The notes beneath the pieces were generated by a model that saw only the letters and a program-made list of their open reading frames with translations, was not told where the DNA came from and did no database searches. A program made the position numbers and the translations under genes. Below, piece after piece: positions 39,501 through 44,500 of a stretch of 64,000 nucleotides of DNA; the first letter of the stretch is position 1, and each line of letters opens with the position of its first letter. Source of the stretch: Gordionus sp. m RMFG-2023 (lineage: Eukaryota > Nematomorpha > Gordioida > Chordodea > Parachordodidae); NCBI RefSeq assembly GCF_954871325.1, contig NC_088776.1:62086954-62150953 (forward strand), given 5' to 3'.

Positions 39501-39866
39501 TTGTCTAGACTTTTTTTAACTAAGAAAATATCAGAATTCTATATTTTCAAATTGTTTTATTAAAATATTGGCATAAATTATTTGAAGATTTTAGGGAATA
39601 AATAATTTTTTTACAAAACTCTGTACTTTCTGCAGCTTGAGGAAAAGGTAAGAATATGAGTGAATGGCCTAGAGGTTTAGGACTAATTTACTCATATTAA
39701 TTTTAAATGCAGATAAAAATCTATTTACAAAGAAAAATATAATAAAACTTTATATTTTTTAGCTGGGTTGCCAAAAAAGCACCAATGGTTTCGATTTTTT
39801 TTCCATGTGAAAGATAAGTCCCAAGTAAAGTCCTTAATAACGGATTTTCATGTTAATAGATTTTAG
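438..39866 (+). CDS. Gene 1: giant multi-microexon gene for a putative secreted protein (discontinuous)
   Basis: Function is unknown and I do not recognise the family. The proposed CDS joins 438-561, 4454-4599, 4727-4853, 8896-9038, 11294-11408, 12633-12713, 14526-14621, 14752-14781, 14836-14868, 15991-16020, 16077-16121, 16292-16318, 16378-16404, 16463-16507, 16942-16965, 17657-17698, 31029-31043, 32000-32023, 32899-32910, 33046-33069, 33561-33587 and 39763-39866. That is 1341 nt, about 446 residues, in frame to a TAG stop. Residues 1-29 look like a signal peptide with a hydrophobic core (YIIAISLYLILWA), so export is likely. Residues 42-278 resemble repeated beta-rich segments, with strands such as IIKFRFPCDFNTYHIYFYL and TYKLSFQFKICRTW. 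The remainder is built from short phase-1 microexons. Exons 1-9 are supported by the downstream paralogue; later exons rest on splice signals and phase only. The architecture recalls aphid bicycle genes and schistosome MEGs, but no CYC motif is seen. Confidence 0.72.
1745..2630 (+). pseudogene. Decayed copy of a widespread transposon-associated zinc-binding protein
   Basis: Conserved blocks of a family that is multicopy in many arthropod genomes, recognised from memory. The blocks include an N-terminal zinc-ligand pattern (YICKTCYNSFNSWVNGKRS), the NHSLDCYF block, the acidic EEDSSYMSKEQLNDITRNLQ block, and a later PDEWRLFIDSSK with LLHNGNFKPAIPIAYS. The order matches the family but the copy is truncated at the C-terminal side and is broken in several places, so it is not functional. 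The class of mobile element that carries it is unclear to me. It sits in intron 1 of gene 1 and has no counterpart in gene 2, so it arrived after the duplication or was lost from gene 2. Confidence 0.65.
2640..4453. other. Rest of gene 1 intron 1
   Basis: AT-rich intronic DNA. No supported exon, repeat boundary or RNA gene was seen. Confidence 0.5.
4454..4599 (+). CDS. Gene 1 exon 2
   Basis: A 146-nt exon entered in phase 1 and left in phase 0. It encodes SVNVMVEDIGLLKIFKIN and continues through ELVQKHPYTIEMKISAN. The acceptor is a weak AT-rich tract ending TTTGAAAG and the donor is GTGATA. Gene 2 has the same length with about half of the residues identical. Confidence 0.75.
4727..4853 (+). 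CDS. Gene 1 exon 3
   Basis: A 127-nt exon after an intron of only 127 bp (acceptor TTCAAG, donor GTAAAT). It encodes IIKFRFPCDFNTYHIYFYL, the best conserved stretch between the two genes. The alternating polar and hydrophobic pattern suggests beta strands. It leaves in phase 1. Confidence 0.8.
5278..6290 (-). pseudogene. Decayed hAT transposon with transposase C-terminal relic
   Basis: The plus-strand left edge is CAGGACCGTAGCCAGGAATT, a typical hAT-like terminal repeat. About 220 bp in, the minus strand near 5500-5570 reads RHIGISIASCEALFSILKSL, which matches the hAT C-terminal dimerisation motif (usually S-V/T-A-S-C/A-E-R-S-F-S-L-K). Upstream on the minus strand, frames with stops carry further weak similarity (an acidic block near 5700). 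The other terminus was not found; a poly-C tract near 6266 may mark it. The element lies in intron 3 of gene 1 and is heavily decayed and inactive. Confidence 0.5.
6853..8124. mobile_element. hAT-like non-autonomous element A, copy A1
   Basis: The ends read CATAGGCGTAGCCA and, reversed, CATAGGCCTAGCCA. The element is flanked by a perfect 8-bp duplication, ATATTATC, at 6845-6852 and 8125-8132, which is diagnostic of hAT-type insertion. Length is 1272 bp. Subterminal GC-rich palindromes (a GGGGG-TTTCG-CCCCC hairpin followed by GGGCCTTCGG and GGCCGGG runs) contrast with the AT-rich core. No transposase frame is present. It carries a private 71-bp tandem duplication at 7619-7761 that copy A2 lacks. 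It sits in intron 3 of gene 1. Confidence 0.85.
7619..7761. repeat. 71-bp tandem duplication inside element A1
   Basis: The segment beginning ATTTACTTTTATTAAGATAA at 7621 is repeated almost exactly from 7692. Element A2 has a single version, so this arose in the A1 lineage. Confidence 0.8.
8896..9038 (+). CDS. Gene 1 exon 4
   Basis: A 143-nt exon with a good polypyrimidine acceptor (TTTTTCCTAG) and donor GTAAAT. It encodes ERLNYRKETPSRVFFNLVTS, then the segment HTYRMKILTMTTDN. The matching gene 2 exon has two extra codons. Phase runs 1 to 0. Confidence 0.77.
9039..11293. other. Gene 1 intron 4
   Basis: Mostly AT-rich. A GC-richer patch at about 10010-10090 (a CCCCACACCCCCCAACC run followed by GGCTAGCAGCCACTG) looks like a fragment of a transposon end, but no partner was found. 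No exon supported. Confidence 0.4.
11294..11408 (+). CDS. Gene 1 exon 5
   Basis: A 115-nt exon, phase 0 in and phase 1 out, with donor GTATAC. It encodes TGTYKLSFQFKICRTWSIET followed by IKHVKIG. Gene 2 has exactly the same length and closely similar residues. Confidence 0.8.
12633..12713 (+). CDS. Gene 1 exon 6
   Basis: An 81-nt exon with acceptor AAAATAG and donor GTATGA. It encodes SLIFVNRSTYKNNPSLHIMV then FPKKYKG. The gene 2 version is six nt longer near the 5' end. From this exon onward all internal exons are phase 1 to phase 1. Confidence 0.78.
14526..14621 (+). CDS. Gene 1 exon 7
   Basis: A 96-nt exon with acceptor ATATAG and donor GTATAA after GGAAAA. It encodes ITYIIVYKTPEMEKYHIGF, with a clear counterpart of the same length in gene 2 (ITYIIAYKTPEM). 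Confidence 0.78.
14752..14781 (+). CDS. Gene 1 exon 8 (30-nt microexon)
   Basis: A 30-nt microexon (KQRNIPGLRLG) with acceptor ATAATTTAG and donor GTAAAT. It sits 130 bp after exon 7. Gene 2 has a 30-nt exon at the same place with the same acceptor and donor. Confidence 0.72.
   Translation, partial: NREIFLGYV
14836..14868 (+). CDS. Gene 1 exon 9 (33-nt microexon)
   Basis: A 33-nt microexon (DNIDHVLEGLLG) after a 54-bp intron. The acceptor is AAATCCAG and the donor GTATAA. The gene 2 counterpart is also 33 nt (ESFEKFLQEIEG), which starts the acidic run that later microexons continue. Confidence 0.65.
15991..16020 (+). CDS. Gene 1 microexon, 30 nt
   Basis: A candidate microexon, phase 1 to 1, encoding VSTFLYLQDE. 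Its acceptor context (ATTTTTTATAAG) and the intron start resemble those of the two 27-nt exons at 16292 and 16378, so it looks like an older member of the same duplicated set. The donor GTATTT is weaker. Confidence 0.45.
16077..16121 (+). CDS. Gene 1 microexon, 45 nt
   Basis: A microexon encoding DYVELVENLMLADQIG, phase 1 to 1, with acceptor TTTTCTAG and donor GTTTAT. It resembles the 45-nt exon at 16463 in length, donor, acidic start and Gly end. Confidence 0.6.
16292..16318 (+). CDS. Gene 1 microexon, 27 nt, tandem copy 1
   Basis: A microexon encoding AIHHVAFNEG with donor GTAGTA. The exon and its flanks are repeated 86 bp downstream, a recent tandem exon duplication. Confidence 0.6.
16378..16404 (+). 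CDS. Gene 1 microexon, 27 nt, tandem copy 2
   Basis: A near copy of the previous exon, encoding AMHNVPFNEG, with donor GTAATA. The upstream intron (ATTTTAAATATTTTTTATAAG) is also duplicated. Length and phase are kept, so inclusion of both would be frame neutral. Confidence 0.6.
16463..16507 (+). CDS. Gene 1 microexon, 45 nt
   Basis: A microexon encoding DFLELAADVGINDELG, with acceptor TATTTTTTTAG and donor GTTTAT. It is paralogous to the 45-nt exon at 16077. Confidence 0.62.
   Translation: MFWSLLQMWELTMN
16942..16965 (+). CDS. Gene 1 microexon, 24 nt
   Basis: A microexon encoding EEFLMDPEG, phase 1 to 1, with acceptor TTTATCAAG and donor GTAATT. Its acidic start and Gly end match the other microexons. 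Confidence 0.55.
17373..17381 (+). CDS. Gene 1 possible 9-nt microexon
   Basis: ATCTATTTCAG is followed by nine bases (DFNG in phase 1) and a GTTAGC donor. It fits the pattern but is too short to support by itself, so it is left out of the gene model. Confidence 0.2.
17657..17698 (+). CDS. Gene 1 microexon, 42 nt (candidate)
   Basis: A strong acceptor (ATATTTTTTTTAG) and a strong donor (GTAAGA) bracket 42 nt encoding GILIENLKALYRGI in the expected phase. There is no paralogue in the window. Confidence 0.45.
17699..19407. other. Intronic stretch of gene 1 before the RTE insertion
   Basis: AT-rich DNA. A few AG-to-GT intervals are open in one phase but none was convincing. No repeat boundary seen. 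Confidence 0.4.
19444..20091 (-). pseudogene. RTE C-terminal region
   Basis: A 215-residue frame with the RTE tail signature: FKYLG-like CKYLGSTIQTNG, RIPHKLKGKIYSSIIQPTFL, YSSETW, MEMRMLRMIAGVTRKDKVRS, RWYGHTMRR and KRGRPKLQW. It ends in a TGA or TAA close to the 3' end, leaving a very short 3' untranslated tail. Confidence 0.85.
20132..20647 (-). pseudogene. RTE reverse transcriptase core
   Basis: A 171-residue open frame with RT motifs FGFMPGRSTTDAI (motif 2a region), VFLDLEKAFD (A), EGVHQGSALSPLLF (B) and IFADDIVILGESKDE (C). The upstream RT part lies in another frame at 20710-21015, and the region just before this frame (TYQKGDPHNCQNYRGI type) is readable out of frame, so the gene carries frameshifts. 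Confidence 0.87.
20710..21015 (-). pseudogene. RTE linker and RT N-terminal part
   Basis: A 101-residue frame with IMSRWREYFQELLN and ITCLKHMKNNKARDPDDISI, the RTE region leading into the RT palm. It is separated by frame changes from the endonuclease and from the RT core. Confidence 0.8.
21061..21121. repeat. 31-bp tandem duplication inside the RTE copy
   Basis: CTAGAGTTCTTTTCTCGCTG and the following bases (to GGCTAAT) occur twice in direct tandem at the deletion-joined linker between endonuclease and RT. It is a local rearrangement of this copy. Confidence 0.85.
21117..21740 (-). pseudogene. RTE endonuclease domain (truncated)
   Basis: A 207-residue open frame starting MNIGTLKGKTREMASMLNKR. 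It is an exonuclease-endonuclease-phosphatase fold with the catalytic Glu in QETKW and the Asp/Asn in GGDLNAHVG. The terminal SDH-type block is absent through deletion, and a short out-of-frame tail follows ITYESG. Confidence 0.85.
21970..22050 (-). promoter_or_regulatory. tRNA-like 5' head of the RTE element (Pol III A and B boxes)
   Basis: On the minus strand the element starts GCCGGGGTGGCCTAATGGGT. This contains an A-box-like TGGCCTAATGGG (22032-22043), and a B box, GGTTCAATCC, follows at 21981-21990, about 41 bp between them as in a tRNA. A full cloverleaf is not obvious, so this is tRNA-derived rather than a tRNA gene. It may act as an internal Pol III promoter or be a relic shared with a SINE. 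Confidence 0.6.
22075..23880. other. Intronic AT-rich stretch of gene 1
   Basis: No gene supported. Small GC-richer patches at about 22910-22990 and 23285-23370 carry Ser/Arg-codon-like TCGAG and CCCGA runs that may be old transposon ends. No partner ends found. Confidence 0.35.
23885..26520. repeat. Satellite-like tandem array, about 300-340 bp unit with higher-order structure
   Basis: The marker AAGTTGAAAACGGTAATATT or close variants recurs at about 23911, 24251, 24552, 24890, 25186, 25488, 25807 and 26060 (spacings about 340, 301, 338, 296, 302, 319 and 253). Each unit also has AAAAACGCTATTTCA, TTAGCTAATGAGGGT and AAAACGATTTTACATTACATT. The units at 24552 and 25488 share private variants (GAAAATGG, TTGTTCGTTTATAGCTAATG), and those at 24251 and 25186 share others, so a three-unit block has been duplicated. 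The last copies are degenerate. It lies in a gene 1 intron. Confidence 0.88.
26521..28440. other. Intronic AT-rich stretch with one stray satellite relic
   Basis: No gene is supported. Around 27580-27710 a degenerate match to the upstream satellite occurs (TTGTTTATTGTTATATTT, then a CTTTAGATTTTTCTTGA block and AATTTAATCTAAATATTTTT). Confidence 0.4.
28441..30414. mobile_element. hAT-like non-autonomous element B, copy B1
   Basis: The ends read TAGTGGCGTCGCTAG and, reversed, CAGGGGCGTCGCTAG. The 8-bp flanks are ATCAGCAA at 28433-28440 and ATAAGCAA at 30415-30422 (7 of 8 equal). Length is 1974 bp. Subterminal GC-rich palindromes (GGGGCTCGAGCCCC at the left, GGCCGAAAGCCC and GGGGGGCTTCGCACCCC at the right) flank an AT-rich core with no open transposase. 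It shares a core of about 200 bp with element A (28985-29215). It sits in a gene 1 intron. Confidence 0.82.
30415..31028. other. Intronic stretch between element B1 and the acidic microexons
   Basis: AT-rich. One candidate 15-nt microexon is listed separately at 30875. Nothing else is supported. Confidence 0.4.
30875..30889 (+). CDS. Gene 1 possible 15-nt microexon
   Basis: Acceptor CATTGTTCAG, 15 nt (VKRWT in phase 1) and donor GTAAAA. It lies just before the acidic microexon cluster but does not share its composition. It is a candidate only, left out of the gene model. Confidence 0.25.
31029..31043 (+). CDS. Gene 1 microexon, 15 nt, acidic Pro-Gly type
   Basis: A microexon encoding DEFAPG between acceptor GATATAG and donor GTAATA. 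It begins a set of similar acidic microexons over 2.6 kb. Confidence 0.5.
32000..32023 (+). CDS. Gene 1 microexon, 24 nt, acidic Pro-Gly type
   Basis: A microexon encoding EVEEETAPG with acceptor TTTACCAAG and donor GTAATG. It is clearly related to the microexon at 33046 (VIEEEAVPG). Confidence 0.58.
32899..32910 (+). CDS. Gene 1 microexon, 12 nt
   Basis: A 12-nt microexon (EVAP) with acceptor CGCATCAG and a strong donor, GTAAGA. It looks like a shortened member of the EVEEETAPG family. Confidence 0.45.
33046..33069 (+). CDS. Gene 1 microexon, 24 nt, acidic Pro-Gly type
   Basis: A microexon encoding VIEEEAVPG with acceptor TAACAAG and donor GTAGGA. It has the same length and residue pattern as the exon at 32000. 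Confidence 0.58.
33561..33587 (+). CDS. Gene 1 microexon, 27 nt
   Basis: A microexon encoding EVAAEGIVLG with acceptor TATTAAG and donor GTAATA, phase 1 to 1. It shares the EV-A start of its neighbours. Confidence 0.52.
33847..33932. repeat. Short tandem repeat, 26-27 bp unit, three copies
   Basis: ATGGAATATTTTCATTTTTA with the following TAAAAT recurs three times without change in a gene 1 intron. Confidence 0.85.
34195..34324. repeat. Imperfect inverted repeat, MITE-like hairpin
   Basis: The left arm (ACTAAGATCTTCCTTGTAAT region, 34199-34238) is the near reverse complement of the right arm (ATTACAAGAAAGATCTTAGT region, 34274-34320), separated by about 36 bp of AT. Arms of about 40 bp make a foldback about 130 bp long. 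It could be a small MITE; no clear target duplication was identified. Confidence 0.7.
35604..35956. mobile_element. hAT MITE, family C (353 bp)
   Basis: The terminal inverted repeats are CAGTGGCGTAGCTA at the left and TAGCTACGCCACTG at the right. A perfect 8-bp duplication, GGACAAAC, flanks it at 35596-35603 and 35957-35964. Internal sequence is AT-rich with a GGGGGTGGTCTTCGGG block inside the left end and a CCCGGCCGCCCCCC block inside the right. No coding capacity. It sits in the last intron of gene 1. Confidence 0.92.
35965..37583. other. Gene 1 last-intron stretch
   Basis: AT-rich, no exon supported. A 23-bp repeat (TGTAAATAAATTCTGTTTAT unit) occurs two to three times near 36805-36862. 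Confidence 0.45.
37584..39340 (-). pseudogene. Decayed retroelement fossil with reverse-transcriptase-like segment
   Basis: This stretch is clearly richer in G+C than its surroundings. On the minus strand near 38700-38790 it reads GTRLIALQKPNKDIRPIGFV, which resembles an RT fingers motif (R-L-I-A-L-x-K-P-N-G-x-x-R-P-I). Further minus-strand segments toward 37584 (for example a LARLETAFFYEVLALYILKA segment) may be the downstream part. The element class is undetermined. The copy is old and broken many times, and no ends were found. Host gene 1 carries it in its last intron. Confidence 0.4.
39763..39866 (+). CDS. Gene 1 probable terminal exon
   Basis: Acceptor TATATTTTTTAG opens a 104-nt stretch, read in the required phase 1, that encodes AGLPKKHQWFRFFFHVKDKS and ends FHVNRF before a TAG at 39864-39866. 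It is basic, unlike the acidic microexons. AATAAA-like signals occur near 40022. The last intron would be 6.2 kb. It is the last open phase-1 exon before gene 2, but no paralogue is available to confirm it. Confidence 0.45.
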
Positions 39867-41455
39867 TTTCTATCAAGTCTCAAAGGTTAAAAAATAATTA
39901 TTTTTTATAATTACTATTAAAGCTGTAGTCTGGTTAAAAAATGATGTAAAAACTTGAGGCTGACTGACTGTATTTAGAGTCGATTTATTTTTATTTTATA
40001 TTTCTTATTTTGACATATCATAAATAAAATAAATCTTATAAGATATTTATTTCAAAATTATGCTAAGATAACTTATGTCAAATTTAGAGGAAAAAAAATT
40101 AACTCATAATATTAAAGTATAAAAAGAGGTTGGTTAAAACTTTCTTTAAGTTCAAAATAAAATACCCATCCCTTCCATTGCCGAATGATATAAAAACTTA
40201 CTTTTGCCAGATCCAACCTAGGGGAACCCCTTACTTTCGGAAATTATCTCGCTTTTGAAATATCATCTTAAGCTTATAAAATAATACGTAACACACCTCT
40301 CCAAATGTATACAATATATTATTTTATGCAATATGAAAGAAAATAAAGTCAACAATATTTTGGCTCTGCCTTTGATAATAAATAATAATTTGTTATAGTT
40401 ATTTTACATTAATTTTAGCACCCTAAATAAATTTATGCTATTTCTGATATATGAATTCCCTTTTCAAAACTACATTTTAAATATCATATAATATATTTTT
40501 ATAACACTGCAATCAATATAAGCCCTGTAAAGGTCGATTATTTTTCCATTAATCGTCAAGAATTATCAATTATAATTGAGAAACCATTGTATTTCTTCAA
40601 AGGCTTGTTTTAAAATTTATAAAATTAAAATTTTTCGCCTACGTTTTTATCACTTTCAAATCAAAATATTTTTTTAATTATATATATATATGTATTTATT
40701 GATAGGTTGAAAGGTTAAAAGAAATAATTAACCTTTTACAGATAAATAAATATGAGTTCAATTTATTTTTTAAATGAATATATTTTAGGCTATAGCTGTT
40801 AGAATAATTAATATTATATATATTATAAAAAATTTGTTGAGATTAAATAATATAGAATTTTTTACTAGAAGGGATGAAGGTTTATTTTTATTTTGGACAA
40901 AAAATATTTTACCAAATCGAACATCAAAATAATTCTAGTAATAGTGTCCATTTTATAGAGATCTATACAAATGGGTAAAATTAAAAATCTGACCGCTTTT
41001 AGAAATTTTAGCAATTTATAAGAGTTTTGTTTTTAGTTGTAATTATAAGAATTTGATTGAGACTCATAATTTTGGTAAAATTAAGGATTTTAAGGTTATC
41101 ATGAGCTCAAATTAGACAGATTTGATTATTCTCTGTAAAAAAAATAGAAAATAAATATTTTCTTTTTGGAAAAAACGGTAAAAATGTTACATTTTTTAAA
41201 TATTTTAATTTATTATATATGAATTTAAACAGAATAAAATGTAAAAAAATCGTTGTTCACGTATTTTATGCTCTGCTCTCAAATTAGGAGTTTCTCTACG
41301 AAAAAATAAAATATTTGAAATCTTTAAAATAATAATATTTTTATGTTTTTGTTAAAAATGAATATTAATATATATTATTTATCTAAATTTATAAAAAAGG
41401 AGAAATATTACAAACATATTTGAAAAATTTATTTTTAAATTTAAAAACATATATT
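39867..41455. other. Intergenic region between genes 1 and 2
   Basis: AT-rich, about 1.6 kb. It should hold the gene 1 3' UTR, with AATAAA-type hexamers near 40022, and the gene 2 promoter. The last 40 bp before the gene 2 ATG resemble those before the gene 1 ATG. No other gene is seen. Confidence 0.45.
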
Positions 41456-41579
41456 ATGGGGAATATATTATTCAATCATGATTATGGGAGAAAATATGTT
41501 TTAGCAATAAGTCTATACATGATTTTATCGGCATGCCATGGGGAATCAGAATGGAGAATAAAGTTTGACGGACTACAAA
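41456..41579 (+). CDS. Gene 2 exon 1: start codon and signal peptide
   Basis: The ATG at 41456 opens MGNILFNHDYGRKYVLAISL, followed by YMILSACHGESEW. The exon is 124 nt and the donor is GTATTT. An in-frame TTG lies upstream, but the ATG aligns with that of gene 1. Confidence 0.77.
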
Positions 41580-44500
41580 GTATTTATATGAACACGCTAT
41601 TATTATAAATGTATTGTAACATACTCCTCTCGTAAATTTAAAAGTAGATAAATAATTTCTTTTTGTCTATTCTAGATGTGTTTGCATGAAAGTAAATAAT
41701 TTGTCGAAATGGCTATGGGACACAAATAATTATTAGTTTATTCTTGAAATCAGACTTAAAATTTTTATATAAAATAAAATTCAGCTTATACCCTTTATAA
41801 AGTAAAATTAATATGTGTTCTAAAATTATATTAAACAATCAATTCATTTCTAATATAATAAAAGGTCGTTATAAGTTTTTCTGGAATAAAATGAAATTTT
41901 ATTGAAAATTTTACATCATATATATTATAAAAATAATATTTAAAATTAATTCAGAATTCGAAGGATAAAATTTTCAGTAATTCATTGGATAGAAGATATA
42001 CTTCATTTACTAAAAAAACATTTCCGTTAAAAATTTAATTTTTAAAAAATTTAAAAATTGCCTTATCATAAGATTAAAAATTCAAAATTCTCACGTATCC
42101 GAGAAAAAAACCATATCATGCATTACAATAATACATATAGTAGAATTTTTTCTTTTGCTTCAAATTTTGATATATTTAATGAATTATTTAAAAAAAATAT
42201 ATAGTAAGATCCTTGAAATATTAAGCTTGATATGATTTTTTTTTACAGTTAGTAAATACCCTCTAAGTTTCAAAAAATGTAGCCGTGTATTTTAAACTAC
42301 TCTTAAAAAAAATATTAATTTTATTTATTGTATGAGTTCAATAAATTTCGTAATTCTAAATCTTTATAACTCTAATATGCCTAATGTTGTAAATAAGCCC
42401 AATTCGACTCGATTTGAAAAAACGGCCGAATTAAGATAGTAACCAAAATAATATTGTGTATATATATATACCTAATAATTTTGCTCATAGTTGGCAGAAA
42501 TGCTTGAACATATAGCAGCAAAATTTCGATGCTTACATGATATTATTTTAGTTAAAATCTTAATCAGGTCGTATAATAAACCCAATTGGTTTTATAACCA
42601 CACTACAAATACCTATCATATTTTTTAGAATATGGGAAAAACTAGATCTGGATAATTTTTTAACGTTTTCCTTAATCATAAATTATATCGCACAAAAATA
42701 GAAACATACACAAAATTTTCAATTCACATAATAAAGAAATAATTTATTTGGTTTTATATTATAAAAAGGTGTTTTAAAATCGGATTTAATAACCTAAATA
42801 TTTTGTGATATAAAAAAAATTCATTATCAGGAAAAAAATTGAGAATTTAGCAATAGATATTTATTGGGGACCCTTAAAACTCGTTTGTGAAAAAAAATAG
42901 GTAAACTATGTATGATTAAATTAAATTTGAAATTTTTCTAAATATTAAATATCAAAATAATTTAAAATAAAAATGCAAAATTATATTTAAAAAAAACAAA
43001 TTACATATTTCATAGTTATAAATATTTCATAATATGACATTTCTTTTTAACTAATCGGAACATAGAATTTTTATATAAACTAAAAAAATAGAAAAACAAA
43101 TTATGAAATTCAGTTCATAGATTAAATGTATAGCTGAAATATTCTAAATCTTCACATACGATTTCGGAAAAGTGATTATAATATGATTAAATTTTTTATA
43201 ACATGGTTTAACATATTAAATTTTTAAAAGGTGTAAATGTAAAGATACTTGACGAAGGCTTTTTGAAAACATTCGAGATTAATAATTCTTTGATCCTAAG
43301 ACTCGTTCAAAACAACTCTTATACTATTATGATGAAGGCCTCTGCTAACATTGGAAATTTAGTACTCGAGAAAGAGGTGAAAATTTTACAATATTAAAGA
43401 TAAGATAGAAAGAAAGAAAGATCTACCAACAAAATATATTTTCTTAATTGATTTTATTTTAAGGTCGATAATACGGGTATAATCAAATTTAGATTTCCAT
43501 GCCAATTCAACACTTATCATATCTACTTCTATGTGATATGTCATATCATTAAATATTCGACTCTAATAGCATACACCTATTTGAAATTCGGTAATTTTTA
43601 ATAATTTTGAGAAATTTATTATAAAAAAATTGATAAAATATTTTGCAAGGATGGGTTAATGTTTAATAAGGAGTAAATTATTTAATATCTATAAATTTGG
43701 TTACGTCATTTAATCTAATTATTTGTTTTTTAAAATTCAACTAGAGATTACATATTTAAATTGTTGATAATATTGTAAAATATTATTTTTTAAATTTGAT
43801 CTAATAATATATTATCTCAGCTTTACTAGGCTTAACTATATCCTTCTATAGTGTAACCAGTATTCAAAAAATGAAGGGGATAATTACGGAATAATTTTAG
43901 AGGGCATTGCATTAGCTTAGCTTTCTGTTGGGTCCTGCCTATATAAAATAATGATTAGGTGTTTTTGATTCTATTATTCTTATTTTTTTTAAGCTTTTTA
44001 TTAATCTATCATAACATTGCTAATATGTTTGGTGTTTCATTTCCATGATTTTTTTTAACCAGTATAATCACAATTATGAGTAAAAAAATTATTCGCAATC
44101 TATTTGGTAAATCGTTAAAAAAAACTATTATTGATAAAATATATCGAAAATTGCAAAATTCGCCTCATAGCTGAAGGAGGATATGGAATTTTTAAATATC
44201 TAGCTTGTGTTAATAATTAGTGTTAACTTATGTTTAAGCGATAAATCAGCCAAACTTCTATAAGCATTAACTCTGAAATATATAAGTAATTAGTGCATAA
44301 GGATTTAGGTATTTTAACTCGTTTGTGATATTCAATGATAAATTTCTATTATTGGTAAAAATAAGATAAAATTTGCCAAATTTATTAAAATTTCTTTTTT
44401 TACTTTATTTAAAATTTGGAATCTTACTACTATACACTTTTTAACGACATTTTATCTTTTCGGTGAATAAAAACCAGGGAAATAGTTAAAATGTCATTAT

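Noticed and set aside
39639-39650. Well-spliced 12-nt interval (acceptor CTTTCTGCAG, donor GTAAGA)
   Set aside because: Splice signals are good, but in the phase required by gene 1 it gives an immediate stop. It could be an alternative end or chance.
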